A stretch of DNA of 64,000 nucleotides from JACCYI01 sp963828075 (GTDB taxonomy: Bacteria > Actinomycetota > Thermoleophilia > Solirubrobacterales > Solirubrobacteraceae). Position numbers and translations under genes: made by a program. The stretch's first letter is position 1, and every line of letters begins with the position of its first letter. Shown here piece after piece: positions 1 through 8,133 of the stretch. The notes below the pieces were generated by a model that was not told where the DNA came from, searched no databases, and worked only from the letters and a program-made list of their open reading frames with translations. The stretch covers positions 2,108,001-2,172,000 of the forward strand of contig CAWHDH010000021.1 in assembly GCA_963828075.1 (NCBI GenBank). Reading direction: 5' to 3'.

Positions 1-1574
1 TCGGGCAGCTTCTTGCCCTTCTTGACCCGGCCGTCGGGGAAGGTGACCTTGGTGACCGCGGTCGGCCGGCTGCGCCACCCGCCCGAGACGATGGTGGCGT
101 AGGCGTTGGACATCTCCAGCGGCGAGACGCCGTCCTCGAGGCCGCCGAGCGTCTCGGCGCAGTAGCCGTTGAGCTTGGAGCGGATGCCGAGGTCGCGCGC
201 CGTCTTGGCCACCTCGGCGGGCCCGAGGTCGAGCGCGAGCTGGATGTAGACCGAGTTGTCCGAGGCCAGCGTCCCGCGGACGAGGTTCATCGAGCCGGCG
301 CCGCGCCGCGAGTACGTGTTGACCTCGTAGCCCGGGCACAGCGGATCCTTGACGAGTGTCGGCGACCGCGATACGTACGTCGTGCGCTGCGGGTCGACGC
401 CGCGGCGCAGCGCGGCCATCAGCGTGAAGATCTTGAACGCGGAGCCCGGCTGGCGGTGGCCCTGCGCGGCGAGGTTGAACTTCGACTGGCCGTACTCCGC
501 CGAGGAGGCCATCGCCTTGATGTAGCCGTTCTTGGGGTCGATCGTCACGATCGCCGACGAGGGCCCGACCCCGGACAGGCTGTTGTGGATCGCCGCTCGC
601 GCGGCCTTCTGCTTCGCAAGATCGATCGTGGTGTAGACGCGCAGGCCGCCCTGGCGGACCGTCTTGGCCCCGTACTCCTTGAGCAGCTGGTCCTTGACGT
701 AGTCGAAGAAGTACTTCTCGCGGCGCTGGGTGAAGAACTTCGAGCCCTTGACCGACTTCGTGTCGACCTTGGTGGCGATCGCCTCGGCGGTCTGCTCCGC
801 CGTGATCATCTTGAGCTCCTCCATCTTGCGCAGCACCTCGTCGCGGCGGGCCTGCGCGCGCCGGGGTGAGCGGAAGGGGGAGTAGTCGGTCGGCGCCTGC
901 GGCAGGCCGGCGAGGAGCGCGGCCTCGGGGAGATCGAGATCCTGGACGCGCTTGTCGAAGTAGATCCGGGCGGCGGCGCGGGCGCCGATCGCCGACTGCC
1001 CGCCCGCCGTGCCGTAGGGCACGGTGTTGAGGTACGTGTTCAGGATCCAGGACTTGGAGTGCTCCTCCTCGAGCTCCTCGGCGAGCTTGGCCTCCTTGAG
1101 CTTGCGCTCGTAGGTCCGCTCGCTCGAGATGTAGAGGTTGCGGATGACCTGCTGCGTGATCGTCGAGCCGCCCTCGCGCGTGTCGCCGGCCTTGAGGTTC
1201 TTGAACGCCGCGCGGGCGACGCCCTCGTAGTCGACGCCGTTGTGCTTGTAGAAGCGCTCGTCCTCGATCGCGACGGTCGCGTCCTTGAGCACCTTGGGCA
1301 GGGCGCTGCTCGGGGCGGGGAGGCGCAGCTCGTCGGCCTGGATGACGCCGAGCGGCTCGCCCTTGGACGCATAGACCCGCGAGATCTCGCCCTTGTCGGC
1401 GGGCTTGAGGGAGCTGAGCGGCGGCGCCGACGCGGCGATCGAGAGGACGTAGCCGACGGCGGAGAGCCCGCCGAGGGCGGCCAGCACCGTCACCACCATG
1501 ATGGCGAGGAGGGCCTTGTTGCGAGGGCGGCCGCGGCTGTGACGGCGACGCCTGGTCCGAACCGAACGGCTCAT
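1..1574 (-). CDS. Class A penicillin-binding protein (glycosyltransferase/transpeptidase), 3' end cut by window edge
   Basis: Bifunctional peptidoglycan synthase that polymerises lipid II glycan and cross-links stem peptides outside the membrane. About 524 residues are visible. An Arg-rich cytoplasmic tail leads to one membrane segment (about 20-45). The GT51 domain follows, with the catalytic Glu in IEDERFYKH (about 102) and GGSTITQQVIRNLY (about 135-148). The transpeptidase domain has the SxxK nucleophile motif SAFK (about 377-380) and the SxN motif SDN (about 437). The KTG motif and C-terminus lie beyond position 1. The start is the ATG at 1574, which gives a standard cytoplasmic-tail/TM N-terminus. 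It is transcribed divergently from the HAD gene. The family assignment is firm; the exact PBP class name is not. Confidence 0.95.
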   Translation of the reverse strand, partial: MSRSVRTRRRRHSRGRPRNKALLAIMVVTVLAALGGLSAVGYVLSIAASAPPLSSLKPADKGEISRVYASKGEPLGVIQADELRLPAPSSALPKVLKDATVAIEDERFYKHNGVDYEGVARAAFKNLKAGDTREGGSTITQQVIRNLYISSERTYERKLKEAKLAEELEEEHSKSWILNTYLNTVPYGTAGGQSAIGARAAARIYFDKRVQDLDLPEAALLAGLPQAPTDYSPFRSPRRAQARRDEVLRKMEELKMITAEQTAEAIATKVDTKSVKGSKFFTQRREKYFFDYVKDQLLKEYGAKTVRQGGLRVYTTIDLAKQKAARAAIHNSLSGVGPSSAIVTIDPKNGYIKAMASSAEYGQSKFNLAAQGHRQPGSAFKIFTLMAALRRGVDPQRTTYVSRSPTLVKDPLCPGYEVNTYSRRGAGSMNLVRGTLASDNSVYIQLALDLGPAEVAKTARDLGIRSKLNGYCAETLGGLEDGVSPLEMSNAYATIVSGGWRSRPTAVTKVTFPDGRVKKGKKLP

Positions 1575-1638
1575 GACGGGGGAGTCGAGCGGCAGCTCGC
1601 AGAGCTGTGCGCGAACACCGGATTGTAGCTTCGCGGTC

Positions 1639-1734
1639 ATGTTCTCCCGGCCGCGGGCGATCCCTGCCGATCTGCGCGCCGCCGCCGGGGCGCTGGTGTG
1701 GTCGCGGGTCGTCGTCTGGGGGTTCGTCGGATGA
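1639..1734 (+). CDS. Possible 31-residue upstream ORF coupled to the HAD gene
   Basis: A short ATG-initiated frame whose TGA stop overlaps the ATG of the following HAD gene in an ATGA tetramer (1731-1734), the usual geometry of translational coupling in this window. The peptide starts MFSRPRAIPADLRAAAGALV and ends WSRVVVWGFVG, so its C-terminal half is hydrophobic. It could be a leader peptide, the remnant of the N-terminus of a larger membrane protein, or chance. No ribosome-binding site is obvious. Confidence 0.35.
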   Translation: MFSRPRAIPADLRAAAGALVWSRVVVWGFVG

Positions 1735-2423
1735 GCCGCCCGGAGGCGATCCTGCTCGACGCGCTGGGCACGCTGCTCGAGCTCCAGCCGCCTGCGCCGC
1801 GCCTGGCCGCAGGGCTGCGCGACGCGTTCGGGATCGTCGTGGCGCCCGCCGATGCGGAGCGTGCCATCCGCGCCGAGATCGCGTTCTATCGTGCCAACCT
1901 GCACCGCGGGTCCGATGCCGCCGGGCTCGCCGCCGTGCGCCAGGAGTGTGCGGCGGTCGTCCGCGAGGCGCTCGCGCTCGACGTCGGCGCCGGAGCGCTC
2001 GTGCCGGTCCTGCTCGACGCGATCCGCTTCACGCCGTTCCCGGATGCGGCGCCGGCGCTGGCCGCGCTGCGGGCGGCCGGGCTGCGACTCGTGGTCGTCT
2101 CGAACTGGGACGTCTCGCTGCACGAGGCGCTTGCGGGCACGGGCCTGCGAGCGCTCGTCGACGGGGCGCTGGCCTCCGCCGAGGTCGGCGAGGCGAAGCC
2201 GGATCCGGCGATCTTCGCGCGGGCCATCGCACTGGTGGAGGCCCGGCCGGGCTCCGCCTGGCACGTGGGAGACGACCTCGACGCCGACGTCGAGGGCGCC
2301 CGCCGCGCGGGCATCGGGCCGGTGCTGATCGACCGCGCCGGCGTCGGCGAGGCGCCGGCCGGAGTGCGCCGCATCGCCTCGCTGGCCGAGCTCCCAGGAC
2401 TGGTCGCGGCCGCCGGGCCGTAA
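1731..2423 (+). CDS. HAD superfamily (subfamily IA) hydrolase
   Basis: Haloacid-dehalogenase-fold hydrolase of 230 residues, probably cytosolic, substrate unknown. Motif I is DALGTL near residue 9, motif II is the Ser of VVVSNWD, motif III the Lys of EAKPDP, and motif IV HVGDDLDADVEGA. The second Asp of the phosphatase DxD motif is replaced by Leu, as in dehalogenase-like members and some non-phosphatase HADs, so a phosphatase role should not be assumed. The ATG at 1731 is chosen because it begins just before motif I and overlaps the preceding short ORF. An upstream GTG at 1698 would only add an Arg-rich extension. Confidence 0.85.
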   Translation: MSRPEAILLDALGTLLELQPPAPRLAAGLRDAFGIVVAPADAERAIRAEIAFYRANLHRGSDAAGLAAVRQECAAVVREALALDVGAGALVPVLLDAIRFTPFPDAAPALAALRAAGLRLVVVSNWDVSLHEALAGTGLRALVDGALASAEVGEAKPDPAIFARAIALVEARPGSAWHVGDDLDADVEGARRAGIGPVLIDRAGVGEAPAGVRRIASLAELPGLVAAAGP

Positions 2424-2439
2424 TCTCCGTGGGCCAGCC

Positions 2440-3330
2440 GTGTCGAGCGTCCAGCCCCCCTTCTCCCACCCCGGTCCGGCCGCCCTGCACCCCGAGATCC
2501 CTGACGGCGTGGAGCCGCCGCCGCCCGAGCCGGCCGCCGAGCGCCACGGCCTCGGCGCCATCCCGGTGTGGGCGTCGTTCGCGGTGCTCCTGGCGACGCT
2601 GATCGTCTCCGGCCTGGTGTCGGTGCTGATCGCCGTCATCGCCGGCGCGACGGGGCCCGAGCAGGACACGCCGCCGGGCGTGCTCATCGCCGGGACCGTC
2701 GTGCAGCACCTCAGCCTGATCGCCTTCAGCTTCGTTTTCGCGCAGCTGTGGATCTCGCCGATCCGCCCGTCGACGCTCGGGATCCGGGGGACGCCGGCCC
2801 TGGCCGCGGTCGGCTGGGCGGCCGCGGCGTACGCGTCGTTCTGGTTGTTCGCGGCGATCTACGTCGCGGTTCTCGGCTCCGGCCCGGAGCAGGACCTCGT
2901 CGAGGAGTTGCGCAAGGAGGAATCGCTCGTGGTGCTGATCGGGTTCGGCGTGCTCGTCACGCTGATGGCGCCGGTGGCGGAGGAGGTCTTCTTCCGCGGG
3001 TTCCTCTTCGGGGTGCTGCGCGAGCGGATCGGGGGCGTGTGGGCGGCGATCGTGGCCGGGGCGGTCTTCGGGCTCGCGCACGCCGTCGGCTCGCCCCTGC
3101 GGACGCTCGGGATCCTCGTGGTGCTGGGCGTCGCGTTCTGCCTGCTGTATTGGAAGACGGGGTCGCTGCTGCCGGGGATGGCGCTGCACGCGCTGCACAA
3201 CTCGATCTCCTTCGGTGCGACGAAGGGGCTCGTGTGGTGGGCGTTCCTGGCATTGATGGTGGGTGCGGTCGGGCTCGTCCTGGCCATCGGCAAGCTCGTG
3301 ATCGAATGGGAACGGAGGAGACTGGCATGA
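2440..3330 (+). CDS. CPBP family intramembrane glutamic metalloprotease
   Basis: Multi-spanning membrane protein of 296 residues with a Pro-rich cytoplasmic N-terminus and about seven or eight hydrophobic segments. The CPBP (Abi/CAAX-like) signature is complete: motif 1 EEVFFRGFLFG (about 181-191), motif 2 FGLAHAVG (about 210-217) and motif 3 HALHNSISF (about 250-258), which supply the Glu, Arg and His residues of the active site. Substrates in actinobacteria are generally unknown. It starts with GTG at 2440 and its TGA overlaps the ATG of the L,D-transpeptidase gene (ATGA at 3327-3330), so the two are probably translated together. Confidence 0.9.
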   Translation: MSSVQPPFSHPGPAALHPEIPDGVEPPPPEPAAERHGLGAIPVWASFAVLLATLIVSGLVSVLIAVIAGATGPEQDTPPGVLIAGTVVQHLSLIAFSFVFAQLWISPIRPSTLGIRGTPALAAVGWAAAAYASFWLFAAIYVAVLGSGPEQDLVEELRKEESLVVLIGFGVLVTLMAPVAEEVFFRGFLFGVLRERIGGVWAAIVAGAVFGLAHAVGSPLRTLGILVVLGVAFCLLYWKTGSLLPGMALHALHNSISFGATKGLVWWAFLALMVGAVGLVLAIGKLVIEWERRRLA

Positions 3331-4352
3331 GGCTGAGGACGACGCTTGCGGTGGGGCTGGGCACGGTCGCGCTGCTCCCTGCCGTGGCGGGCGGGCAGGC
3401 CCCGCCGCCGCTGGGGACGCCGACGCCCACGCCGACGCCGAGCCCGACCCCCACGCCGCCGCCCGGCCCCGCCGCCGCCAAGCTCTCGGTCGGCCTCGAA
3501 GGGGTCCTGCGCGACGGGCGCCGCTCGCTGGCCATCGCCGGGAGCAGCTTCCGGGCGCGCGGGCGGCTGCGGCCGTTCGTCGCCGGCCAGCACGTCGTCG
3601 TGCGTCTGTACCGCGGCAAGCGCAAGGTGGCGATGAAGCGGGTGGCGGTCAAGTCGGCGAAGAACGGCAAGTCGGGCACCTTCGCGACGACCTTCAAGGC
3701 GAGCGGCCGCCGCTCGCTGGCGGTCGTGGCCGTCCACCGCGCCACGCCTGAGCAGCGGTCGGCGCGCTCGCGCGCGGCGCGGGTCCGCGTCGTGCGGCCG
3801 AGCGCCGGGCCCGGCGCGCGCGGGCCGGTCGTGCGGCTGCTGCAGCGCGGCCTCGACCGGCTGCACTACGCCGTCTCGCTCTCCGGCGTCTACGACGACG
3901 CCACCTCACGGGCGGTGATGGCGTACCGCAAGGTCAACGGCATGGCGCGCACCGGCACCGCCTCACCCGAGGTGGTCCGCGCGGTGATGCGCGGCCGCGG
4001 GGCCTTCAAGCCGCGCTTCAAGGAGGCGGGCCGCCACGTCGAGGCGGACCTCTCGCGCCAGGTCCTGGCGCTTGTCGAGAACGGCCGCGTCGTCCGCACG
4101 TACCACACGTCGTCGGGCACGTCCGCGACGCCGACCGTGATCGGCTCGTTCCGGGTCTACATGAAGACGCCCGGGGTCAACAACAAGGGGATGCTCCACT
4201 CGTCGTACTTCATCCGCGGCTACGCGGTGCACGGCTACCCCTCGGTCCCGCCGTTCCCCGCCAGCCACGGGTGCCTGCGCGTCCCGAACGCCAACGCGCG
4301 CACGATCTACGACTGGCTACGGATCGGCGACGGGGTCCACGTCTATCCCTGA
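3327..4352 (+). CDS. Secreted L,D-transpeptidase (YkuD) with peptidoglycan-binding domain
   Basis: Cell-wall cross-linking enzyme of 341 residues, acting outside the membrane. A signal peptide (about 1-22) is followed by a Thr-Pro-rich linker, a beta-rich segment (about 50-155), a PG_binding_1 helical domain (about 165-222) and a C-terminal YkuD domain. The catalytic motif is SHGCLRVPN with His314 and Cys316, preceded by HGYPS. The ATG at 3327 gives a clean signal peptide and a 4-base overlap with the CPBP gene; the frame is open further upstream but only as shadow of that gene. With the nearby PBP this makes a small wall-synthesis neighbourhood using both D,D- and L,D-cross-linking. Confidence 0.95.
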   Translation: MRLRTTLAVGLGTVALLPAVAGGQAPPPLGTPTPTPTPSPTPTPPPGPAAAKLSVGLEGVLRDGRRSLAIAGSSFRARGRLRPFVAGQHVVVRLYRGKRKVAMKRVAVKSAKNGKSGTFATTFKASGRRSLAVVAVHRATPEQRSARSRAARVRVVRPSAGPGARGPVVRLLQRGLDRLHYAVSLSGVYDDATSRAVMAYRKVNGMARTGTASPEVVRAVMRGRGAFKPRFKEAGRHVEADLSRQVLALVENGRVVRTYHTSSGTSATPTVIGSFRVYMKTPGVNNKGMLHSSYFIRGYAVHGYPSVPPFPASHGCLRVPNANARTIYDWLRIGDGVHVYP

Positions 4353-4522
4353 TGATTTCCCGGCCGCGGTAGGGCGCTGCCGTGATGCACGTTGCCGTCC
4401 GTGGCCCCTTCCGTCGCGAGTGGCGCCTCAAGTCGCTGCCGGGCAGGCTCCCTCGCCATCCCACCACCCTCGCCGACCGCTCCCGCCGCACCGCTCTGAG
4501 CCACCTCCCTCGACGATGCAGT

Positions 4523-5605
4523 TCAGGAGCCCAGCGCCGTCTCCGCGACCAGCAACGAGAGCACCGCATCCATCCCGCCCGCGGCGTGTGCGGCGCGGAT
4601 GCGGTCGGCGCCGCTGCCCTCGCGCAGGATGCGCACGACGCCCTCGAGGGCGTCCTCGGCGCCGACGTCGCGCGCGTAGGGACGGGCGGTCTCCAGCGCG
4701 GTCCGCGCGACCTCGCGCAGCGGCCGCAGCCGGCCGCGCGACCAGATGATCGCGTCGAGTCCGTCGCGCCCGGCGCGGTAGGAGCCCTCGACGAGGACCT
4801 CGCGCGGCGGCGGGTCGCCCGCCGGCCCGTACGTGCAGTCGAGGATCAGCGCGTGGACGAGCGCGGCGAGGCCGATCACAGAGTCCAGGCGCGACTGGGC
4901 GTCCATCGCGCGCACCTCGAGCGTCCCGAGCTTCGGATGCGGACGGATGTCCCACCACAGGAACGTGTAGTCGGGCACGTCGGCGGCCGCGACCACCTGG
5001 CGGATCGAGGTGTCGTAGTCCTCCCAGTTGGCGAACGCCCGCGGGACGTCGGCGCGCGGGTAGCCGCGGAACAGCTGGGCGCGGGCGGTGGCGAAGCCGG
5101 AGTCCCCGCCGAACCAGAACGGCGAGTGGGCGGCGAGGCCCTGCAGCAGCGGCAGGTGCGCCCGCATACGGTTGAACGCGCGAATCGCGGTGCCGGGGTC
5201 GGGCATCCCGACGTGGATGTGCAGCGCGCACGTCGGCGTGCGGCGCAACAGCCCGCGCAGCTGGGCGCCGATCTCGCGGTAGCGCGGCGCGTCGACGTGG
5301 AGCGCGTCGCCGAGCACCGAGTCGGGGTGGATCCCGGAGCCCATCAGCGTCGCGCCGGCGTCGCGCAGCGCCTGGCGCATGGCGGCGAGCGACCGGCCGC
5401 CCTCGATCGCGTTGGCCGACACCGGCGACGCCGTCTCCACGAGCGCCTCGTAGACGTCGTGCATCACCGAACCGGCGTCGGTCCGCACGCGCGGGACGAG
5501 CTCGCTCGACATCGGCGCCAGCCGCTTCGTGGCGGGGTCGATGAGCAGGAGTTCCTCCTCCATGCCCAGGGCGAAGGCGGCCCGGCGGCCGAAGGCGTGC
5601 TCCAC
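4523..5605 (-). CDS. Carboxylate-amine ligase, GCS2/YbdK family
   Basis: ATP-grasp-related glutamate-cysteine ligase type 2 family protein (360 residues, normal length). The N-terminal signature GMEEELLLIDPAT (about 14-26) carries metal-binding Glu residues. ALHIHVGMPDP and the downstream RPHPKLGTLEVRAMDAQ block are the other family landmarks. Members ligate a carboxylate to an amine, and YbdK shows weak gamma-glutamylcysteine synthetase activity, but the natural substrate is usually unknown. It starts with GTG at 5605, 20 bp from the divergent pyrE. The 170 bp downstream to the L,D-transpeptidase gene contain no gene I can support. Confidence 0.88.
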   Translation of the reverse strand: MEHAFGRRAAFALGMEEELLLIDPATKRLAPMSSELVPRVRTDAGSVMHDVYEALVETASPVSANAIEGGRSLAAMRQALRDAGATLMGSGIHPDSVLGDALHVDAPRYREIGAQLRGLLRRTPTCALHIHVGMPDPGTAIRAFNRMRAHLPLLQGLAAHSPFWFGGDSGFATARAQLFRGYPRADVPRAFANWEDYDTSIRQVVAAADVPDYTFLWWDIRPHPKLGTLEVRAMDAQSRLDSVIGLAALVHALILDCTYGPAGDPPPREVLVEGSYRAGRDGLDAIIWSRGRLRPLREVARTALETARPYARDVGAEDALEGVVRILREGSGADRIRAAHAAGGMDAVLSLLVAETALGS

Positions 5606-5625
5606 GGCCCGTAGGATGCCAGCCC

Positions 5626-6177
5626 ATGGCCGCCCGGGAGGACCTCGTCGCCGCGCTGCGCGAGCACGCGCTCGTCATCGGCGAGGTGACGCTCACGTCC
5701 GGCGCCACCGCGCAGTACTACGTCGACGCCAAGCGCGCGATCCTGCTCCCGCACGGGTTCCGCGCCCTCGCCGAGCTCGTCGCCGCCAAAGCCCGCGAGT
5801 GGGGGGCGACCGCCGCGGGCGGGCTGACCATGGGGGCCGACGCGCCCGCGTGCGCGGCACTGGCCGGCGGCGCCGACGTCAAGGCGTTCTTCGTGCGCAA
5901 GGAGACCAAGACCCACGGTCTGCAGCGCAAGATCGAGGGCCCGCCGCTCGTGCCTGGCGAGCGCTGCCTGATCGTCGAGGACGTGGTGACGAGCGGCGGC
6001 TCGACGATCCAGGCGATCGAGGCGGTCCGCGCCGAGGGTCATGAGATCGCCGGGGTCGTCGCGATCCTCGACCGCCTCGCCGGCGGCGCCGAGCGCATCC
6101 GCGCGGCGGCGGGCGGGGCACCCTACGAGCCGCTCGCGACGATCGACGACGTGTACCCGGAGCGCCCCGACCGCTGA
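5626..6177 (+). CDS. pyrE: Orotate phosphoribosyltransferase
   Basis: Converts orotate and PRPP to OMP in de novo pyrimidine synthesis. The protein has 183 residues, typical for bacterial PyrE. The PRPP-binding loop is LIVEDVVTSGGST (about 117-129), and VRKETKTHGLQRKIEG (about 88-103) is the conserved catalytic-loop region with its Lys residues. TLTSGATAQYYVDAK near the N-terminus is the usual OPRTase start. The ATG at 5626 lies 20 bp from the divergent ligase gene, so the two probably share a bidirectional promoter region. No other pyr gene is in the window. Confidence 0.95.
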   Translation: MAAREDLVAALREHALVIGEVTLTSGATAQYYVDAKRAILLPHGFRALAELVAAKAREWGATAAGGLTMGADAPACAALAGGADVKAFFVRKETKTHGLQRKIEGPPLVPGERCLIVEDVVTSGGSTIQAIEAVRAEGHEIAGVVAILDRLAGGAERIRAAAGGAPYEPLATIDDVYPERPDR

Positions 6178-6285
6178 GCCGGCGCGCGCTCGTTCGGCGC
6201 GTGCAAAAGAGCGGCAACGCGCCCGTTGCTGTCGACGGTGCCTCCGTGCAGGCGGGCTCGTTCCCAAGTCCGGAGGTCCACCGTC

Positions 6286-6576
6286 ATGGCTCCCAGCCAG
6301 CTGCAGGCCCCTGTCCGCGCGCTCGCCGCGACGCTTGACGGCGACGGCGTCGGCGACAGCGCCGACAACTGCCGCACCACGGCCAACGCCGATCAGGTCG
6401 ACGCCGACCGGGACGGGATCGGCTCCGGGTGCGACGCCGTCGAGGTCCCCACGGCGAAGGAGCAGTGCGCCCACCTCGGCTGGACGCGCTTCAGCAACCC
6501 ATCGTTCAAGAGCACCGGCGATTGCAACAAGTACGTGCGGGCCACCCAAGGGCCTCTCGCTGCGTCCGGCCGCTGA
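6286..6576 (+). CDS. Small thrombospondin type 3-repeat protein
   Basis: Protein of 96 residues built from one calcium-binding-like Asp-rich unit, DGDGVGDSADNC followed by DADRDGIGSGCD (about 18-51), and a C-terminal block that begins KEQCAHLGW and continues with FSNPSFKSTGDCNKYV. The first part matches thrombospondin type 3 repeats. The second matches a Cys/Gly-Trp motif often found at the end of secreted actinobacterial proteins. No signal peptide is visible from the ATG at 6286, which has a GGAGGT 10 bases upstream, so the cell location is unclear. A truncated remnant of a larger secreted protein is possible. Its stop lies 15 bp from the convergent ABC gene. Confidence 0.65.
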   Translation: MAPSQLQAPVRALAATLDGDGVGDSADNCRTTANADQVDADRDGIGSGCDAVEVPTAKEQCAHLGWTRFSNPSFKSTGDCNKYVRATQGPLAASGR

Positions 6577-6591
6577 GCGCCCGAGCGGGCC

Positions 6592-7347
6592 TCAAGGGGA
6601 GTCGGCGAGATCCGCCGCGGCGGGGTCGAGCACGCGCGCGAGGAACCTCCGGGTCCGCTCGTTGGCGGGGCTTCCGATCACCCGCTGGGCGTCCCCCTCC
6701 TCCACGATGACGCCGTCGTCCATGAACACGACGCGGTCGGCGACCTCGCGCGCGAAGCTCATCTCGTGCGTGACGACGATCATCGTCATCCCGTCGACCG
6801 CCAGCCCGCGCATGACCGCCAGCACGTCGCCGACGATCTCGGGATCCAGCGCGGAGGTGGGCTCGTCGAACAGCATCAGCTCCGGTCCCATCGCGAGCGC
6901 CCGCGCGATCGCGGCCCGCTGCTGCTGGCCGCCCGAGAGCTGGGCGGGGTAGGTGTGGGCCTTGTCGGACAACCCCACGCGCTCGAGGTTCGCGGCCGCG
7001 ACCCGCTCGGCCTCGGCCTTGCCGCGACCCAGCACGCGCCGCTGCGCGATCGCCACGTTCTCGGTCACGGTGAGATGCGGGAACAGGTTGAACTGCTGGA
7101 ACACCATGCCGATCCGGCGCCGGATCGCGTCGATGTCGACGTCGGGGTCGGTGACCTCGTCCGTGCCGATCAGCACCTGGCCGGAGCTCGGCTCCTCGAG
7201 CCGGTTGATACAGCGCAGCAGTGTGGACTTGCCCGAGCCCGACGGGCCGATGACGCAGACGACCTCGCCCTGCGCGACGCTGAAGTCGATGCCCTTGAGC
7301 ACATCGAGCTCGCCGAACGACTTGTGCAGATCCCGGATCGCGATCAT
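6592..7347 (-). CDS. glnQ: Polar amino-acid ABC transporter, ATP-binding subunit
   Basis: ATPase of a glutamine/polar-amino-acid-type importer (251 residues). It shows Walker A GPSGSGKST, Q-loop FQQFNLFPHL, signature LSGGQQQRAAIARA, Walker B LMLFDEPTSALD and the switch His in VVTHEMSFAREVADR. It is the last gene of a three-gene unit in the order substrate-binding protein, permease, ATPase, and its ATG overlaps the permease stop by 4 bases. The third ABC system in this window has the same gene order. Ligand specificity cannot be read from the ATPase. Confidence 0.94.
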   Translation of the reverse strand: MIAIRDLHKSFGELDVLKGIDFSVAQGEVVCVIGPSGSGKSTLLRCINRLEEPSSGQVLIGTDEVTDPDVDIDAIRRRIGMVFQQFNLFPHLTVTENVAIAQRRVLGRGKAEAERVAAANLERVGLSDKAHTYPAQLSGGQQQRAAIARALAMGPELMLFDEPTSALDPEIVGDVLAVMRGLAVDGMTMIVVTHEMSFAREVADRVVFMDDGVIVEEGDAQRVIGSPANERTRRFLARVLDPAAADLADSP

Positions 7348-8129
7348 CGGGCCTTGGCCTGCTGTGCCTCGAGCCGGCGGACCAGGATGCCGAGCGGCAC
7401 GGTGATGATGAGATAGGCCAGGCCCGCGATCAGGATCGGCGTCATGCTCACGTGCTGATTGAGCGCGTCGCGGCCGAACTTCGCGAGCTCGCGCGTCGGG
7501 AGCGTCACGCCCAGCAGGTAGACGAGCGAGGAGTCCTTCGTGAGCAGGATCAGCTCGTTGGTCAAGGGCGGCAGGATGATCCGGAACGCCTGTGGGATGA
7601 CGATCGAGACCATCGCGCGGGTGTGCGACATCCCGAGCGAGCGCGCTGCCTCCATCTGGCCCTTCGGCACCGCCTGGATGCCCGCCCGGAACGTCTCGGC
7701 CATGTACGCCGCCGCGACGAGCCCGAGCGCGATGGTGATCGTGCCGAGCACCCCGCCCGGCACCTCGGTGTTCAGCGCGATGGGGACGCCGTAGCCGAAG
7801 CCGATCAGCACGAGCAGCGCCGGGACCCCGCGGAAGAACTCGATGTAGACCGTCGCCATCGCGCGGTAGGCGGCGACCGGCGACAGGCGCATCAGGGCGA
7901 TCACGAGCCCGAGCACCAGTCCGAAGGCGAACGCGCAGAGCGTGTAGAGGACGGTGTTCTTGAGCGCGACGGTGATGATCTCCGGGAACAGCTCCCCGAT
8001 CACCTGGACGTCGAAGAACGCGTCGCCGATCCGCTGCCAGTCGGCGAGCGCCACCAGGGCGCCCACCGCGACGAGGAGCAGCAGGTACTGCGCGCCGCGC
8101 ACCGCCTGCGCCCGTTGGCGCCGTGTCAC
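7344..8129 (-). CDS. Polar amino-acid ABC transporter, permease
   Basis: Inner-membrane permease of 261 residues with about five or six hydrophobic segments. The ATPase-docking EAA loop is present as EAARSLGMSHTRAMVSIV followed by IPQAFRIILPP. The FFRGVPALLVL segment is typical of the HisM/GlnP family. A single permease gene suggests a homodimeric membrane unit. It begins 4 bp after the stop of the substrate-binding lipoprotein gene and overlaps the ATPase gene. Confidence 0.92.
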   Translation of the reverse strand: MTRRQRAQAVRGAQYLLLLVAVGALVALADWQRIGDAFFDVQVIGELFPEIITVALKNTVLYTLCAFAFGLVLGLVIALMRLSPVAAYRAMATVYIEFFRGVPALLVLIGFGYGVPIALNTEVPGGVLGTITIALGLVAAAYMAETFRAGIQAVPKGQMEAARSLGMSHTRAMVSIVIPQAFRIILPPLTNELILLTKDSSLVYLLGVTLPTRELAKFGRDALNQHVSMTPILIAGLAYLIITVPLGILVRRLEAQQAKAR

Positions 8130-8133
8130 GGCG

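Noticed and set aside
2568..4352. One 594-codon protein spanning the CPBP and L,D-transpeptidase genes
   Set aside because: The upstream portion is the wrong frame of the CPBP gene. The signal peptide and coupling place the real start at 3327.
4353..4522. Gene in the 170-bp gap between the L,D-transpeptidase and the GCS2-type ligase
   Set aside because: No frame with a start, ribosome-binding site and protein-like composition was found. Two convergent genes end here.
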